DNA from: Planctomycetaceae bacterium
GTDB taxonomy: Bacteria > Planctomycetota > Planctomycetia > Planctomycetales > Planctomycetaceae
Assembly: GCA_947463775.1 (NCBI GenBank)
Contig: CANHVD010000358.1
Span: forward strand, 1 to 6,237
DNA length: 6,237 nt
Direction: 5' to 3'
In this document: positions 5,408-6,237 of the stretch, piece after piece
How the letters are laid out: the number at the start of each line of letters is the position of its first letter
How positions within the stretch are numbered: position 1 is the first letter of the stretch
Translations under genes and position numbers: made by a program
The notes under the pieces: model-generated
Seen by the model: only the letters and a program-made list of their open reading frames with translations
Told to the model about the DNA's origin: nothing
The model's database searches: none

Positions 5408-6237
5408 TCAATAGGCCTGCACGCGATAGAGTCGTCCACTTCTGTCCAGGATGATGGCAGATCGACCATTTTCGGAAAGGGCCAGTTTGTCGGGATCTTC
5501 CGTGGGCATCCGAAACAGCGTGGTTAACTCCAGAAGTTCGGTGCTCCAGCATCGCAGAAAGCCGTCAAAGCTGATGGAGACCAGTGTTTTCCCGTCCGAG
5601 GTCCAGGTAAGATCAGAAATGGCTCCGCCCTGCAGTTTTACTTCCTGAAGGAGCTTGGCATCTGATGTTTGGTAGATTCGCAGAATGCGTTCGGAGTACG
5701 CGATCGCAACTTTGCTGTGGTCCGCTGAAATCGCGATCCCATTCGCCGAAGGCTTGCTGTTCGGCAGAGTCGCGATGAGAGTGCCACGCCGCAGATCATG
5801 GAAGTAAATTCCATCATGCGTGCTTCTGATCAGAAATCGGCCGTCACGTGAAATCGCCCTATAGACCGAAATCAGGCCGCTCACGCGACTGACTTCTTTA
5901 TTATCTTTGAGGTCGACCACCACGATGTCCGCTTTGGCCCCCGGCGCATTACTCGGTTGCTCTCTTGGCTGAGTTTCCAGGACCAGCCAGCGGCTTTCAA
6001 AACACCCCAGATAATGTCGCAGGCTTTCCTGAGGCGCCGGTTTCCAGACGACCTCCGGCTTTGTCGCTGATCCCTGCCAGCGGAGCAATACCGCGTCAGG
6101 ATCGCTTTCGTCACCACTCAGAAAGTAGAGTTGTTCGCCGTAATCGGAGAAACCAAACCTCACTGTTTGCAGCCGGTGACTGGCAAACTTCATTTCGACC
6201 ATGTTGTTTTCATCGCTGACATTGAGATCGACAAGGC
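5408..6237 (-). CDS. WD40-repeat / beta-propeller protein, 5' end missing
   Basis: Partial gene: the frame stays open to the right edge, with 11 codons readable before the ATG at 6200-6202 (LVDLNVSDENN, then MVEMKF). That Met falls mid-protein and is probably not the start. About 275 residues are visible, ending in TGA. Counting from that Met, propeller-type strands recur with the 'AIS-DG--L-----DG-h--hDL' pattern: about 110-147 (AISRDGRFLIRSTHDGIYFHDL), 153-193 (AISADHSKVAIAYSERILRIY), 194-233 (LTWTSDGKTLVSISFDGFLRCW) and a last blade at 237-264 ending LYRVQAY. Residues 12-42 look like an earlier, more diverged blade. No catalytic motif is visible. WD40 domains are protein-binding scaffolds; in planctomycetes they are often fused to a kinase, cytochrome or other N-terminal domain, which here would be off-window. 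No functional link to the PilZ or barrel gene is evident. Confidence 0.85.
   Translation of the reverse strand, partial: LVDLNVSDENNMVEMKFASHRLQTVRFGFSDYGEQLYFLSGDESDPDAVLLRWQGSATKPEVVWKPAPQESLRHYLGCFESRWLVLETQPREQPSNAPGAKADIVVVDLKDNKEVSRVSGLISVYRAISRDGRFLIRSTHDGIYFHDLRRGTLIATLPNSKPSANGIAISADHSKVAIAYSERILRIYQTSDAKLLQEVKLQGGAISDLTWTSDGKTLVSISFDGFLRCWSTELLELTTLFRMPTEDPDKLALSENGRSAIILDRSGRLYRVQAY

Noticed and set aside
6200..6202. ATG as the start codon of the WD40 gene
   Set aside because: Eleven more codons are open to the window edge and the Met lies mid-propeller, with no clear ribosome site upstream; the gene is more likely truncated by the window.

Overview
The window looks like a piece of a planctomycete chromosome, probably Pirellulaceae-like. 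This is inferred from three things: moderate GC, a very large protein with planctomycete-style Ig-like repeats, and an inverted repeat built on GGATTCGTGAGAATTCGG, which I remember as a recurrent intergenic sequence in Rhodopirellula-type genomes (from memory, not searched).

Layout. Bases 1-4211 (+) hold the 3' part of one very large gene whose start lies off the left edge. Its product has Ig-like modules, a charged disordered linker, about 725 residues of TPR-like helical repeats, and a C-terminal outer-membrane beta-barrel. That is the general design of exopolysaccharide export proteins such as PelB, BcsC and PgaA. Bases 4208-4693 (-) encode a 161-residue PilZ protein with both c-di-GMP-binding motifs intact. 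It converges on the large gene so tightly that the two stop codons overlap. Bases 5408-6237 (-) hold the 3' part of a WD40/beta-propeller gene whose start lies off the right edge.

Between the PilZ gene and the WD40 gene lie about 714 bases with no convincing gene. This gap is rich in dyad symmetry: a set of alternating TTTAC half-sites just ahead of the PilZ gene, a two-part 12-bp hairpin, a possible multi-stem structure, a perfect 24-bp inverted repeat, and two hairpins with the same 6-bp stem and the same 11-base loop length on either side of that inverted repeat. It is best read as a regulatory zone for the PilZ gene followed by a repeat-derived or structured element.

How the parts may work together (inference): the barrel/TPR protein could be the outer-membrane exit of a polysaccharide or surface-polymer system, with the PilZ protein as its c-di-GMP sensor. 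No synthase, glycosyltransferase or diguanylate cyclase is visible here, so the polymer and the pathway remain unknown. The WD40 protein has no evident link to the other two.
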